From Streptomyces sp. NBC_00464 (GTDB taxonomy: Bacteria; Actinomycetota; Actinomycetes; Streptomycetales; Streptomycetaceae): a stretch of 64,000 bases of DNA. A model generated the notes under the pieces. The model saw nothing but the letters and a program-made list of their open reading frames with translations. It was not told the DNA's origin and did no database searches. Made by a program: the position numbers and the translations under genes. Location of the stretch: positions 6,221,001 through 6,285,000 of the forward strand of contig NZ_CP107899.1 in the NCBI RefSeq assembly GCF_036013915.1, given 5' to 3'. Position 1 is the stretch's first letter, and the number at the start of each line of letters is the position of its first letter. Below, in pieces: positions 7,767-15,733 of the stretch.

Positions 7767-8434
7767 CCGAGCCCCGGAACCCGGAGAACGGTGCGCAGCC
7801 CGTGGTGGAACACGGGGACGTGCTCGAACTGGACCAGTCGGCGTCGTCCGCGGCGTACGACCCGGTCCCGGCCAAGGAACGGAGCGAGGGCGGAGCGGGC
7901 CGCTTCTGGTCCGCCCGCCGCATTCCCGCGGGTATCACCGCCCTGGTGGTCCTCGGCGGCGCGGGACTGCTTCTCTACGACGTCGCGGCGGTCCGGGCCG
8001 ACCACCCGGCGATGCGGTGGCGCCGCTCGCTGGCCGACGAACTGGCCGAGCGGCGGCTGGACGACGTCTGGGTGCTGACGGGCGCCGCGGTCGCGGTGGC
8101 GGTCGGACTGTGGCTGATCGTCCTCGCACTCACGCCAGGACTGCGTGATCTGCTGCCGATGCGCCGGGACCGCCCGGGCGTACGGGCCGCCCTCGACCGG
8201 ACCGCGGCGGCCATGGTCCTGCGCGACCGGGCCGTGGAGGTGTCCGGTGTCCAGTCGGTCCGGGTCAGGATGGGCCGGAAGAAGGTGGGGGTGCGGGCCG
8301 TCTCGCACTTCCGTGAACTCGACGACGTACGGGCCGATCTGGACACCGTGCTCTCCACCGGCATCAAGGAACTCGGGCTGGCCAGGCAGCCGAGCCTGTC
8401 CGTCCATGTCCGCCGTCCGGCGAAGAAGGGGTGA
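7763..8434 (+). CDS. DUF6286 membrane protein of the Asp23 operon
   Basis: This 223-residue protein has a polar N-terminus (about 55 residues), a transmembrane helix (about 60-76), a second helix (about 110-130) and a cytoplasmic C-terminal domain ending in basic residues. Membrane topology resembles the AmaP protein encoded next. DUF6286 proteins are known to me only from Streptomyces Asp23 operons. They probably help anchor the Asp23 layer, but no function has been shown. Coupled by ATGA upstream and GTGA downstream. Confidence 0.72.
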   Translation: MTEPRNPENGAQPVVEHGDVLELDQSASSAAYDPVPAKERSEGGAGRFWSARRIPAGITALVVLGGAGLLLYDVAAVRADHPAMRWRRSLADELAERRLDDVWVLTGAAVAVAVGLWLIVLALTPGLRDLLPMRRDRPGVRAALDRTAAAMVLRDRAVEVSGVQSVRVRMGRKKVGVRAVSHFRELDDVRADLDTVLSTGIKELGLARQPSLSVHVRRPAKKG

Positions 8435-9018
8435 GCGGCGTGATCGGGACCGTCAACCGGGTACTGCTCGGCCTGGCCGGACTGGTGCTGGTCTGTGTGG
8501 GCGGCGGGGTACTGGCCGCGGCGCTCGGGCTCTCCGTGCCGTCCTGGTGGCCCTGGTACGGCAAGCACGACGTACTGCTCAGTGAGGCGGACCGGGACCG
8601 CTGGCGCTCCGAGGGATGGTGGTGGCCGGTGGTGATCGCGGTCCTCGCGGTCCTGGTGGTGCTCGCGCTGTGGTGGCTGCTGGCCCAGTTCCGCCGTGCC
8701 CGCCTCTCCGAAGTGCTCGTGGACAGCGGCGACGGCGAGGGCGCGCTGCTGCGCGGCCGCGCGCTGGAGGGCGTGCTCGCGCAGGAGGCGGGCGCCCTGG
8801 ACGGGGTGGCCCGCGCCCAGGTCGCGCTGACCGGCCGGCGCAGCACTCCGCAGGCCCGGATCCGGCTGCTGATGGAGCCGCACGCCGCACCCGACGAGGC
8901 GCTGGGCCGGCTCACCGACGAGGCGCTGGCCCATGCCAGGGACTCGGCGGGACTGGCGGAGCTGCCTGCAGAGGTGCGGCTGAGGGCGGTCAAGCACCGG
9001 GCGGAGCGGGTGAGCTGA
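8431..9018 (+). CDS. amaP: Alkaline shock response membrane anchor protein AmaP
   Basis: This 195-residue protein has an N-terminal transmembrane hairpin (helices about 5-30 and 65-88) separated by a short outer loop, then a cytoplasmic alpha/beta domain. This is the AmaP layout; AmaP tethers Asp23 to the membrane in Staphylococcus. It is the last of five coupled genes, starting at a GTG inside the previous stop. A 13-bp hairpin follows. Confidence 0.78.
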   Translation: MSGVIGTVNRVLLGLAGLVLVCVGGGVLAAALGLSVPSWWPWYGKHDVLLSEADRDRWRSEGWWWPVVIAVLAVLVVLALWWLLAQFRRARLSEVLVDSGDGEGALLRGRALEGVLAQEAGALDGVARAQVALTGRRSTPQARIRLLMEPHAAPDEALGRLTDEALAHARDSAGLAELPAEVRLRAVKHRAERVS

Positions 9019-9038
9019 CGGGCGGTGCGCAGACGCGG

Positions 9039-9072
9039 ACGGGGCCGGACGGCAGAAGTCGTCCGGCCCCGT
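9039..9072. terminator. Bidirectional hairpin after amaP
   Basis: ACGGGGCCGGACG-8 nt-CGTCCGGCCCCGT is a perfect 13-bp stem between amaP and the convergent SDR gene. Confidence 0.75.
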
Positions 9073-9098
9073 CGTCGTTCCGCGACCGTGAGCGGGGT

Positions 9099-9854
9099 TC
9101 AGAAGCCGTGCCGGGACCCGCCGTCGACCGGCACCATGATGCCCGTCAGATACGAGGCGGCCGGCGAGAGCAGGAACGCCGCGGTCCGGCCGAACTCCTC
9201 CGGGGTGCCGTAGCGGCGCAGCGGGATGCGCGCCTCGTTGGCCGTGCGCGAGGCCTCCGCGTCGCCGGACAGCGCGTCCAGTTCACGTACCCGGTCCGTG
9301 TCGATCCGGGCCGGCAGCACGCCCACCACGCGGATGCCCCGCGGGCCGAGCTCGTCGGCCAGCGACTTGGCGAAGCCCGCCAGACCGGGGCGCAGCCCGT
9401 TGGAGATGGTCAGTCCGGCGATCGGCTCGTGGACGGAGCCGGAGAGCACGAAGCCGATGACCCCGCCCTCGCCGAGCGCCGTGGCCGCTGCCCGGGCCAG
9501 GCGCACCGCCCCGAGGAAGACGGATTCGAACGCCGACTGCCACTGCGCGTCGGTGTTGTCCGCGAGAAAGCCCGGCGCCGGACCGCCGACGCTGATGAGG
9601 ATGCCGTCGAGCCGCCCGAACCCCTCCTGCGCGGCCTCCACAAGCCGCCGCGCCACGTCCGGGTCGGCGTTGTCGGCGGCGAGTCCGACAGCGTCCGGGC
9701 CCAGCTCGTCGGCGGCATCCCGGACGTTCTTCTCGTCGCGGCCGGTGATGATGACCTTCGCGCCGTCGGCGACCAGTGCGCGCGCAGTGGCGTTGCCCAG
9801 CCCCCGGGTCGCTCCGGTGACGATGTACACGCGGTCCTTCAGTCCAAGATCCAT
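9099..9854 (-). CDS. SDR family protein lacking the usual YxxxK catalytic pair
   Basis: This 251-residue protein has the Rossmann motif TGATRGLG near the N-terminus and the LTGIMVPVDGG end typical of FabG-like short-chain dehydrogenases. Where Tyr-x-x-x-Lys is expected, it reads ISNGLRPGLAGFAKSL, so the catalytic Tyr and Lys seem to be replaced by Ser and Arg. A subgroup of FabG-like SDRs has this NGLR sequence, and oxidoreductase activity is doubtful. The start is the internal ATG (MDLGLKD); it lies 4 nt after the GH15 stop on the same strand, so the two are very likely co-transcribed. Confidence 0.82.
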   Translation of the reverse strand: MDLGLKDRVYIVTGATRGLGNATARALVADGAKVIITGRDEKNVRDAADELGPDAVGLAADNADPDVARRLVEAAQEGFGRLDGILISVGGPAPGFLADNTDAQWQSAFESVFLGAVRLARAAATALGEGGVIGFVLSGSVHEPIAGLTISNGLRPGLAGFAKSLADELGPRGIRVVGVLPARIDTDRVRELDALSGDAEASRTANEARIPLRRYGTPEEFGRTAAFLLSPAASYLTGIMVPVDGGSRHGF

Positions 9855-9858
9855 GGCC

Positions 9859-11670
9859 CTATCCTGCCGTTTCGCCCTCTGCCATGTCCTCATGGGCCTG
9901 CGCCTCGGCCAGCGCGACCGCTGTCCCCACCAGTCCGATGTGGCTGAAGGCCTGCGGGAAATTGCCCAGCTGCCGCCCGGCCGCGGTGTCGTACTCCTCG
10001 GCGAGCAGCCCCACGTCGTTGCGGAGCGCCAGCAGCCGCTCGAAGAGTTCGGTCGCCTCCTGGGTGCGCCCCGTCATGCGCAACGCGTCCGCCAGCCAGA
10101 ACGAGCAGGCGAGGAAGGCGCCTTCGCCGCCCGGCAGTCCGTCGATCGAGGTGCCGTCGGTGCTGTAGCGCCGTACCAGCCCGTCGCTGCCCAGTTCGTC
10201 CCGGACGGCGTCCACCGTCCCGATGACGCGGGGGTCGTCCGGCGGCAGGAACCCGGTCCGGGCGATCAGCAGCGTCGCGGCGTCCAGGTCCCGTGACCCG
10301 TACGACTGGGTGAAGGTGTTGCGCACCGGGTCGTACCCCTTCTCGCACACCTCCCGGTGCACGGCGTCCCGCATCGCCCGCCAGCGGTCGGCGTCGCCTG
10401 TCAGCGACGGGTCCTCCTCCAGGCTGCGCACGGCACGGTCGGCCGCCACCCAGGCCATCACCTTGGAGTGCACGAAGTGGCGGCGCTGGCCGCGGATCTC
10501 CCACAGGCCCTCGTCCGGTTCGCGCCAGGTGGACTCCAGGAAGCCGAGCAGGCTCAGCTGCAGGCTCCAGGCGTGCGGCTTGTCGTCCAGACCGGCGTCC
10601 CGGGCCAGCCGGAGCGAGTCGATGACCTCGCCGTACACATCGAGCTGGCGCTGTCTGACCGCGGCGTTGCCGATCCGGACCGGGGCCGAGTGTTCGTAGC
10701 CGCGCAGCCACGGCAGCTCCGACTCGGGCAGTCTGCGTTCGCCCGCGAGCCCGTACATGATCTGCAGATCCGCCGGGTCGCCGGCGACCGCGCGCAGCAG
10801 CCAGTCCCGCCACGCGGCCGCCTCCTCCAGATATCCGGCCGAGATCAGTGCGCCGAGGGTGAGGGTGGAGTCGCGCAGCCAGCAGAAGCGGTAGTCCCAG
10901 TTCCGTACGCCGCCGATCTCCTCCGGCAGCGAGGTGGTGGGGGCGGCCACGATGCCGCCGGTCGGGCCGAAGGTGAGCGCCTTGAGGGTGATCAGCGACC
11001 GGATCACGGCTTCTCGGTAGGGGCCCTGGTACTTGCAGCGGGCGGACCATTCCGCCCAGTCGGCCAGGGTGTTCTCCAGCGCCTCGTACGGGTCGACGAG
11101 ATCGGGCCGGGGCGAGTGCGAGGGGTGCCAGGTCAGGACGAAGGCGACCCGTTCGCCGGCGGAGACGCTGAACGAGGAACACGTGGAGAACTGCTGACCC
11201 CAGGTCTTGACCGGCGGTTCGCTGCGCAGCCACGCCGAATCCGGCCCCGCGACCGCCACCCGGTGGCCGTCCGAGCGGCGCATCCACGGCACGACGGAGC
11301 CGAAGTCGAAGCGCAGCCGGATCACCGAGGACATGTCGACGGTGCCGCTGACGCCCTCGATGATCCGCATCACATCGGGCTCGTGGTCGCGCTGCGGCAT
11401 GAAGTCGATGACCTTGACCGTGCCGGTGCGGGTCTCCCAGAAGGTCTCCAGGACGAGGGAGTCGCCCGCGTAGGCGCGCCGGGTGCAGGTGTCCGCGCCC
11501 TTGGGCGCGATGGTCCAGTGGCCGTTGTCCTCGTCGCCGAGGAGCGCGGCGAAGCAGGCGCCCGAGTCGAAGCGGGGCAGACAGAGCCAGTCGACAGAAC
11601 CGTTCCTGCCGACCAGGGCGGCTGTCTGGAGATCGCCGATGAGGGCGTAGTCCTCGATGCGTGGGGTCAC
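9859..11670 (-). CDS. Glycoside hydrolase family 15 protein (trehalase/glucoamylase-like)
   Basis: This 603-residue protein spans the full GH15 architecture of bacterial trehalases: an N-terminal beta domain (IEDYALIGDLQTAALVG) and an (alpha/alpha)6 barrel. RNWDYRFCWLRDSTLTLG near residue 255 and GGEGAFLACSFWLADAL near 515 carry the acidic residues expected of the active site. There is no signal peptide, so it acts in the cytoplasm, plausibly on trehalose or glucosides. Actinobacterial proteins of this form are often annotated glucoamylase but behave as trehalases. Coupled downstream to the SDR gene. Confidence 0.88.
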   Translation of the reverse strand: MTPRIEDYALIGDLQTAALVGRNGSVDWLCLPRFDSGACFAALLGDEDNGHWTIAPKGADTCTRRAYAGDSLVLETFWETRTGTVKVIDFMPQRDHEPDVMRIIEGVSGTVDMSSVIRLRFDFGSVVPWMRRSDGHRVAVAGPDSAWLRSEPPVKTWGQQFSTCSSFSVSAGERVAFVLTWHPSHSPRPDLVDPYEALENTLADWAEWSARCKYQGPYREAVIRSLITLKALTFGPTGGIVAAPTTSLPEEIGGVRNWDYRFCWLRDSTLTLGALISAGYLEEAAAWRDWLLRAVAGDPADLQIMYGLAGERRLPESELPWLRGYEHSAPVRIGNAAVRQRQLDVYGEVIDSLRLARDAGLDDKPHAWSLQLSLLGFLESTWREPDEGLWEIRGQRRHFVHSKVMAWVAADRAVRSLEEDPSLTGDADRWRAMRDAVHREVCEKGYDPVRNTFTQSYGSRDLDAATLLIARTGFLPPDDPRVIGTVDAVRDELGSDGLVRRYSTDGTSIDGLPGGEGAFLACSFWLADALRMTGRTQEATELFERLLALRNDVGLLAEEYDTAAGRQLGNFPQAFSHIGLVGTAVALAEAQAHEDMAEGETAG

Positions 11671-11764
11671 GTTGTGGCGTGTTCCCGAACCTGGCCCCCG
11701 CTAAGCAGTCGCGGTGTGAGGAGAGGCGGGAGTCACCCCGGCGGACGCCGCTGCGGACGTGCCG

Positions 11765-12592
11765 TCAGGCCTTCGCCGGCTCGGGCTCCGCCGCATCGGC
11801 CTGCGCGGCGGCCTCGGCCGCCGCCGCCACCCGGTCGCGCTTCTCACGGCGGGCCAGCACCACATAGCCGACCGGGACACCGGCGGCGAACAGCCACCAC
11901 TGCACGGCGTATGCCATGTGCGGGCCGATGGAGCTGTCGTCGGGAGCCTCGATGAGCTCGGGGGTGTCGCCCTTGGGCTCCGGCCCGGTCTGCTCGATGT
12001 AGCCGCCGAGCACCGGCCGGGACAGGAGCTTCGCCTGCTGGGCGCTGTTGATCAGCATCACCTGGCGGTCCGGCAGGTCCGAGATGTCCTTGATGCCGCT
12101 GGCGCTTGTCGTCTCGTCGGCCTTCAGCCGCCCGGTGACGGTCACCTCGCCCTTGGGTACGGCCGGTACGTCGGGGAAGGCGTGCTGGTCGGCGGCGGAC
12201 GGGACCCAGCCGCGGTTGATCATGACCGTGCCGCCGCCCTTGAGGTCGAACGGGATCAGCACATGGACGCCGATGGAGCCGTCGGTGGCGGTGCGGCGCC
12301 GTACGACGACCTCGTGCTTCTCGTCGTACGTCCCGGTGGCGGTCACCGCGCGCCAGTAGTCGGAGCGCGGAACGACATGCCCCGGGGAGGTGAGCGCGGC
12401 GACCGGCTCGGGCCTCGCCTTGAGGTTGTGCGAGATCAGGGCGTTCTGCGCGACCTTGTGCTCATGCCGGTGCAGCTGCCAGAAACCCAGCTCGACCATC
12501 GTCGGAATCATGACGAGGGCGATGAGGGCGAGAATCAGCCACTGCCGGGTCAACAGGAAGCGGTACACCCCATGACGGTACAACTGCGTCAT
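11765..12592 (-). CDS. SURF1 family cytochrome oxidase biogenesis protein
   Basis: This protein of about 275 residues has the SURF1 layout: an N-terminal transmembrane helix (WLILALIALVMIPTMVELGFW), an extracytoplasmic domain with VMINRGWVP, and a C-terminal helix (YAVQWWLFAAGVPVGYVVLARR). SURF1 assists heme-a insertion into cytochrome c oxidase. The start is uncertain: ATGs at 12592 and 12601 and an in-frame GTG at 12568 are possible. Longer starts would read into the MITE-like repeat just upstream (12634-12814), so I exclude them. Confidence 0.85.
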   Translation of the reverse strand: MTQLYRHGVYRFLLTRQWLILALIALVMIPTMVELGFWQLHRHEHKVAQNALISHNLKARPEPVAALTSPGHVVPRSDYWRAVTATGTYDEKHEVVVRRRTATDGSIGVHVLIPFDLKGGGTVMINRGWVPSAADQHAFPDVPAVPKGEVTVTGRLKADETTSASGIKDISDLPDRQVMLINSAQQAKLLSRPVLGGYIEQTGPEPKGDTPELIEAPDDSSIGPHMAYAVQWWLFAAGVPVGYVVLARREKRDRVAAAAEAAAQADAAEPEPAKA

Positions 12593-12633
12593 GGGGCGCA
12601 TTGCGGAGGGGGTGGGGGCAGGGACGCGGCGCT

Positions 12634-12814
12634 GGGGCCTGTCGTCAAACTGCCGTCTGCCGCGCGACGCCATGCACGCACTCTCGCCGCACCGGCCCCA
12701 GGCCCCGGTACGTCCAGTACAGGGGCCTGGAGCCGGCACGCCGAGAGCTTGGGGAAGCACCTGACGCCGCGCGGCCGCCCTTCGGGCGACGACGGCAGTC
12801 TGACGACAGGCCCC
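12634..12814. repeat. MITE-like palindromic element 1 (181 bp)
   Basis: The terminal inverted repeats are 24 bp with one mismatch, beginning GGGGCCTGTCGTCA on each strand. Complementarity continues with gaps across most of the element, with CACGCACTCTCGCCGC near the left inner arm and GCCCTTCGGGC in the right arm. The centre is GGTACGTCCAGTAC. There is no open frame of consequence. Its size and internal layout match the element at 39459-39640. It lies between the SURF1 gene and the zinc-ribbon gene. Confidence 0.7.
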
Positions 12815-12820
12815 CGCTGC

Positions 12821-13054
12821 TCAGACTTTGTCGATGATGCCCACCTTCCCCTCCGCGCGGGCGCAGTGGCCGCCGCAGAACCAGTGCCCGTCGACCTCCA
12901 CGCCCTGGCCGATGACCTGGACCCGGCAGTGCTCACAGATCGGCGCCATGCGGTGAATGGCGCAGGAGAAGCAGTCGAAGACGTGAATCGCGCCCTGCGC
13001 GTGCACCTCGAAGGACATCCCGTAGTCGTTTCCGCAAACCTCACAACGTGCCAT
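12821..13054 (-). CDS. Small zinc-ribbon protein
   Basis: A 77-residue protein with several close cysteine pairs: CEVC at residues 4-7, DCFSC, CEHC and CGGHC, plus nearby histidines. It looks like a small two-site zinc-binding protein. No function is known to me. The start is the ATG opening MARCEVCGNDYG. The stop is only 6 bp from the right end of the MITE-like element. Confidence 0.7.
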   Translation of the reverse strand: MARCEVCGNDYGMSFEVHAQGAIHVFDCFSCAIHRMAPICEHCRVQVIGQGVEVDGHWFCGGHCARAEGKVGIIDKV

Positions 13055-13118
13055 GCGCCACAGGGTGGGACGCGAGGGCGGCGGCGGGCGAGCGGTGGGC
13101 GGGCGAGTCGCCCCCGGT

Positions 13119-14117
13119 TCACTCCGATGACGGCGTCGGCGCCGGGACCTTCTTTGCCGCGGCCACATCCCGCAGGAGGTGGGTGAAGGCGCTCTCCTCC
13201 AGGATCGGGGTGCCGAACGACTTGGCCTTCGCCGTCTTCGACGTCGCCGCGTCCGGGTCGTTGGTCACGAGCAGACTCGTCAGCCGGGAGACGCTGGTCG
13301 CCACATGCAGCCCCGCCTCCACCGCCCGGTCCTCCAGTAGTTCACGGTCGATCGAGGTGTCCCCGGAGAACGCCACCCGCATGCCCTGCATGAGAGGTTT
13401 GTCCTTCTCGTACCGCCCCGGATTCGGATACGGGCAGGCCGGGCGCTTGCGCGAGGGGCGCCAGCTGTTCTGCGCGCTGTACGAGGACTGGTAGCCGATC
13501 CGCGGGGTGACGGGGGAGTCCGACCACTCGGTCAGCGGCCGGCACTCCAGCAGCGGCAGCCGCATCCCGCCCCGGGCCGCCGCGTGCAGGCTCGGGCGGA
13601 ACGCCTCGGCCAGCACCCGCGCGTCGTCCAGCGCGTGGTGCGCGTGCTGCTGCACCACACCGAAGTGCGCGGCCAGCGATTCCAGCTTGTGGTTGGGCAG
13701 CGGCAGCCGCAGCTCCTTGGAGAGCGCGATGGTGCACAGCCGCTGCTGGACGGGGGCGATCACCGATGCTCGCGCGTACTCCCGGGCGAGCATCGACCAG
13801 TCGAAGGCGGCGTTGTGCGCGACGAGGACGCGGTCGGCGAGCCGCTCGGAGAGCTGGGCGGCCACCTCCGGGAAGAGCGGGGCGCCTTCGAGCACGTCAC
13901 TGGTCAGCCCGTGGATCCAGACGGGGCCGGGATCGCGCTGCGGGTTGACGAGGGTGTACCAGTGGTCCTCGACATTGCCCTGTGCGTCCAGGCGGTAGAC
14001 GGCGGCGGAGATTATCCGGTCGTCCCGTGCGAGTCCGGTGGTCTCCACGTCGACGACCGCGTACCCCTGCGGGTAGGCGGTCGGCCACGGTGCTGCGGTC
14101 TGGCGGTCGTCGAGCAT
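13119..14117 (-). CDS. DEDDh 3'-5' exonuclease with C-terminal BRCT domain
   Basis: This 332-residue protein has the DnaQ/PolC-epsilon exonuclease fold: ExoI motif VVDVETTG (about residues 21-28), ExoII HNAAFDW near 100 and ExoIII HHALDDAR near 159, the DEDDh set. A C-terminal segment (about 235-325, MRVAFSGDTSIDRELLEDRA) has BRCT-like character, as in actinobacterial repair exonucleases. The ATG at 14117 is preceded by a TATTCT -10 box 8 nt upstream, consistent with a leaderless mRNA; a GTG two codons earlier is the alternative. Confidence 0.85.
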   Translation of the reverse strand: MLDDRQTAAPWPTAYPQGYAVVDVETTGLARDDRIISAAVYRLDAQGNVEDHWYTLVNPQRDPGPVWIHGLTSDVLEGAPLFPEVAAQLSERLADRVLVAHNAAFDWSMLAREYARASVIAPVQQRLCTIALSKELRLPLPNHKLESLAAHFGVVQQHAHHALDDARVLAEAFRPSLHAAARGGMRLPLLECRPLTEWSDSPVTPRIGYQSSYSAQNSWRPSRKRPACPYPNPGRYEKDKPLMQGMRVAFSGDTSIDRELLEDRAVEAGLHVATSVSRLTSLLVTNDPDAATSKTAKAKSFGTPILEESAFTHLLRDVAAAKKVPAPTPSSE

Positions 14118-14125
14118 GGTCACAG

Positions 14126-14131
14126 AGAATA
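14126..14131 (-). promoter_or_regulatory. -10 box for a leaderless exonuclease transcript
   Basis: On the minus strand TATTCT ends 8 nt before the ATG of the exonuclease gene, so the predicted start of transcription coincides with the start codon. Confidence 0.4.
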
Positions 14132-14163
14132 CGGGCCGCCACCGACAGTCCCCTATTCGGCCG

Positions 14164-14820
14164 TCACCCCCGGTCCGCCCAGGACCCGTCGGCCGGGCTT
14201 CCGCGGCCGGCCAGCAGTCCGTCCACCAGGGCCCGCACGGAGGCGGCGAACAAGCGGTCCGGGTCGGCGGGCCGGGTCAGTGCCCGGGCCAGTGCCGGAT
14301 CGTCGTCCGCGGTGGAGGCGGACCACAGATCGCCCTCCGCCGGTGACTGGACGGGGGACCGCTCCCGGTTGCGTTCGACGAGCAGGAAGCCGACGGTGTG
14401 GAACTGCACCGCCCGTACCGCGTCCGCCGCCCGGGCGCCGCGCAGACCGGCGGAGTGGACCTCGTGGACGAGTGCCTGCTGGGCCGGCAGGAACATCTGT
14501 TCCGTCAGCCCCCGTTCGTGGACCATCGCGATCAGATGCGGGCGGGCGCGCAGTTCGCGGCGCAGCCCCCGGGCCACGGAGACGATCCGGGCGGCCGGGC
14601 CGCGACCGGCGGGGCGCAGGGTGCCCATCTCCTGGACGGTGCGCTCGACGAGAGCGTCCAGGAGCGACTCGCGGTTGCCGACGTGCCAGTAGATCGATGT
14701 GACGGCGGTGCCCAGCTCGGCGGCCAGCTTGCGCATGGTGAGGGCCTGCGGACCGTGCTGCCGTACGAGTCCCGCAGCGGCAGCGAGGACCTCCTCGCGG
14801 GTCAGCGACGATCGCGCCAC
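14164..14820 (-). CDS. TetR family transcriptional regulator
   Basis: This 218-residue protein has an N-terminal TetR DNA-binding domain (LTREEVLAAAAGLVRQHG, then LAAELGTAVTSIYWHVGNRE) and a helical ligand-binding domain of the TetR_C type. It starts at a GTG with a GGAGG site 5 nt upstream; a much longer in-frame ATG start would cross the operator region. It is divergent from the acetoacetate decarboxylase-like gene. The palindrome TGTAAC-tgt-GTTACA lies between them, so it probably represses that cluster. Confidence 0.85.
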   Translation of the reverse strand: MARSSLTREEVLAAAAGLVRQHGPQALTMRKLAAELGTAVTSIYWHVGNRESLLDALVERTVQEMGTLRPAGRGPAARIVSVARGLRRELRARPHLIAMVHERGLTEQMFLPAQQALVHEVHSAGLRGARAADAVRAVQFHTVGFLLVERNRERSPVQSPAEGDLWSASTADDDPALARALTRPADPDRLFAASVRALVDGLLAGRGSPADGSWADRG

Positions 14821-14844
14821 AGCTCCTCCGGTCTCCAGAACTCC

Positions 14845-14896
14845 GTTACACGCACGGCTATTTACCCTTCGCGGGCACCGGTGTAACTGTGTTACA
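14845..14896. promoter_or_regulatory. Probable TetR operator region
   Basis: TGTAAC-TGT-GTTACA at 14882-14896 is a perfect 6-3-6 palindrome. A further half-site, GTTACAC, lies at 14845-14851 in inverted orientation to GTGTAAC. The region is between the divergent TetR and decarboxylase-like genes, as expected for an autoregulated repressor. Confidence 0.6.
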
Positions 14897-14932
14897 GAAC
14901 CCGGCACGGACAACCGAGAAGGGTGGCACCGC

Positions 14933-15733
14933 ATGGCACGTGTACGGTACGGCGCGCGCACCGAGGCCGAGATAGCGGCATCCCGTGAGGCCCGCTCCCG
15001 GCTCCCCGACATCTGGTCCACCGGCGTGACCGCGGTCTGGGAGAGCGACGCCGACGCGGTGGCGGCCGTCCTCCCCCCGCCCCTGAAACCCTCCGGGCGC
15101 CCGCTGGTGCGGGCGAGCATCAGCAAGGTCGACCTCCCCGGCTACCCCCTGGGTGCGGGCTCCGTCGCCGTCGCCGCCGTCCACGACGGGCACGAGGGCT
15201 GGTACCCGCTGGTCATGCCGATGACCCATGAGCGGGCCCTGACCGGCGGCCGTGAGGTGTTCGGCGAGCCGAAGAAGCTGGGCGAGGTGAGCGTGGAGCG
15301 CGAGGGACTCGTCGTGCAGGCCTCGCTCGCCCGCCACGGCATCGCCTTCGTCGAGATCCGCGGCGCGGTCGCCGAACCGCTTCCGCTGCCCGCACCGGCC
15401 ACCAAGCTCGACTTCTACTTCAAGTTCCTGCCCGCCGTGGACGGTGAGGGCTTCGAAGCCGATCCCGTCCTGATCCACTGCACCCGCCACGAGAAGGTCC
15501 GCCGGCTGGAGCGGATCACCGGCGACGTGGTGCTGCGCGAGTCCATGTACGACCCGGTCGCCGACCTCCCCGTGCTCCGCGTCGTCGACCTCACCATCGG
15601 TGAGAAGACCAGCGACCAGCAGGGCCGGGCCGTCGAGCGGGTGAGCGCCGACGCGCTGCTGCCGTACATCCACCAGCGCTACGACGACCCGCAGCAGATC
15701 CACGACGGCCCGCCGCGAGGGAGTGTCCGATGA
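14933..15733 (+). CDS. Acetoacetate decarboxylase family protein
   Basis: This 266-residue protein shows the ADC fold pattern: PLVRASISKVDLPGYP, then VFGEPKKLGEV. Lys114-Lys115 occupy the place of the Schiff-base lysine pair of acetoacetate decarboxylase. Many ADC-like proteins act instead as hydratases, dehydratases or retro-aldolases on larger keto acids, so the substrate is open. It is the first gene of a four-gene run, all coupled or closely spaced, facing a TetR regulator. Confidence 0.85.
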   Translation: MARVRYGARTEAEIAASREARSRLPDIWSTGVTAVWESDADAVAAVLPPPLKPSGRPLVRASISKVDLPGYPLGAGSVAVAAVHDGHEGWYPLVMPMTHERALTGGREVFGEPKKLGEVSVEREGLVVQASLARHGIAFVEIRGAVAEPLPLPAPATKLDFYFKFLPAVDGEGFEADPVLIHCTRHEKVRRLERITGDVVLRESMYDPVADLPVLRVVDLTIGEKTSDQQGRAVERVSADALLPYIHQRYDDPQQIHDGPPRGSVR

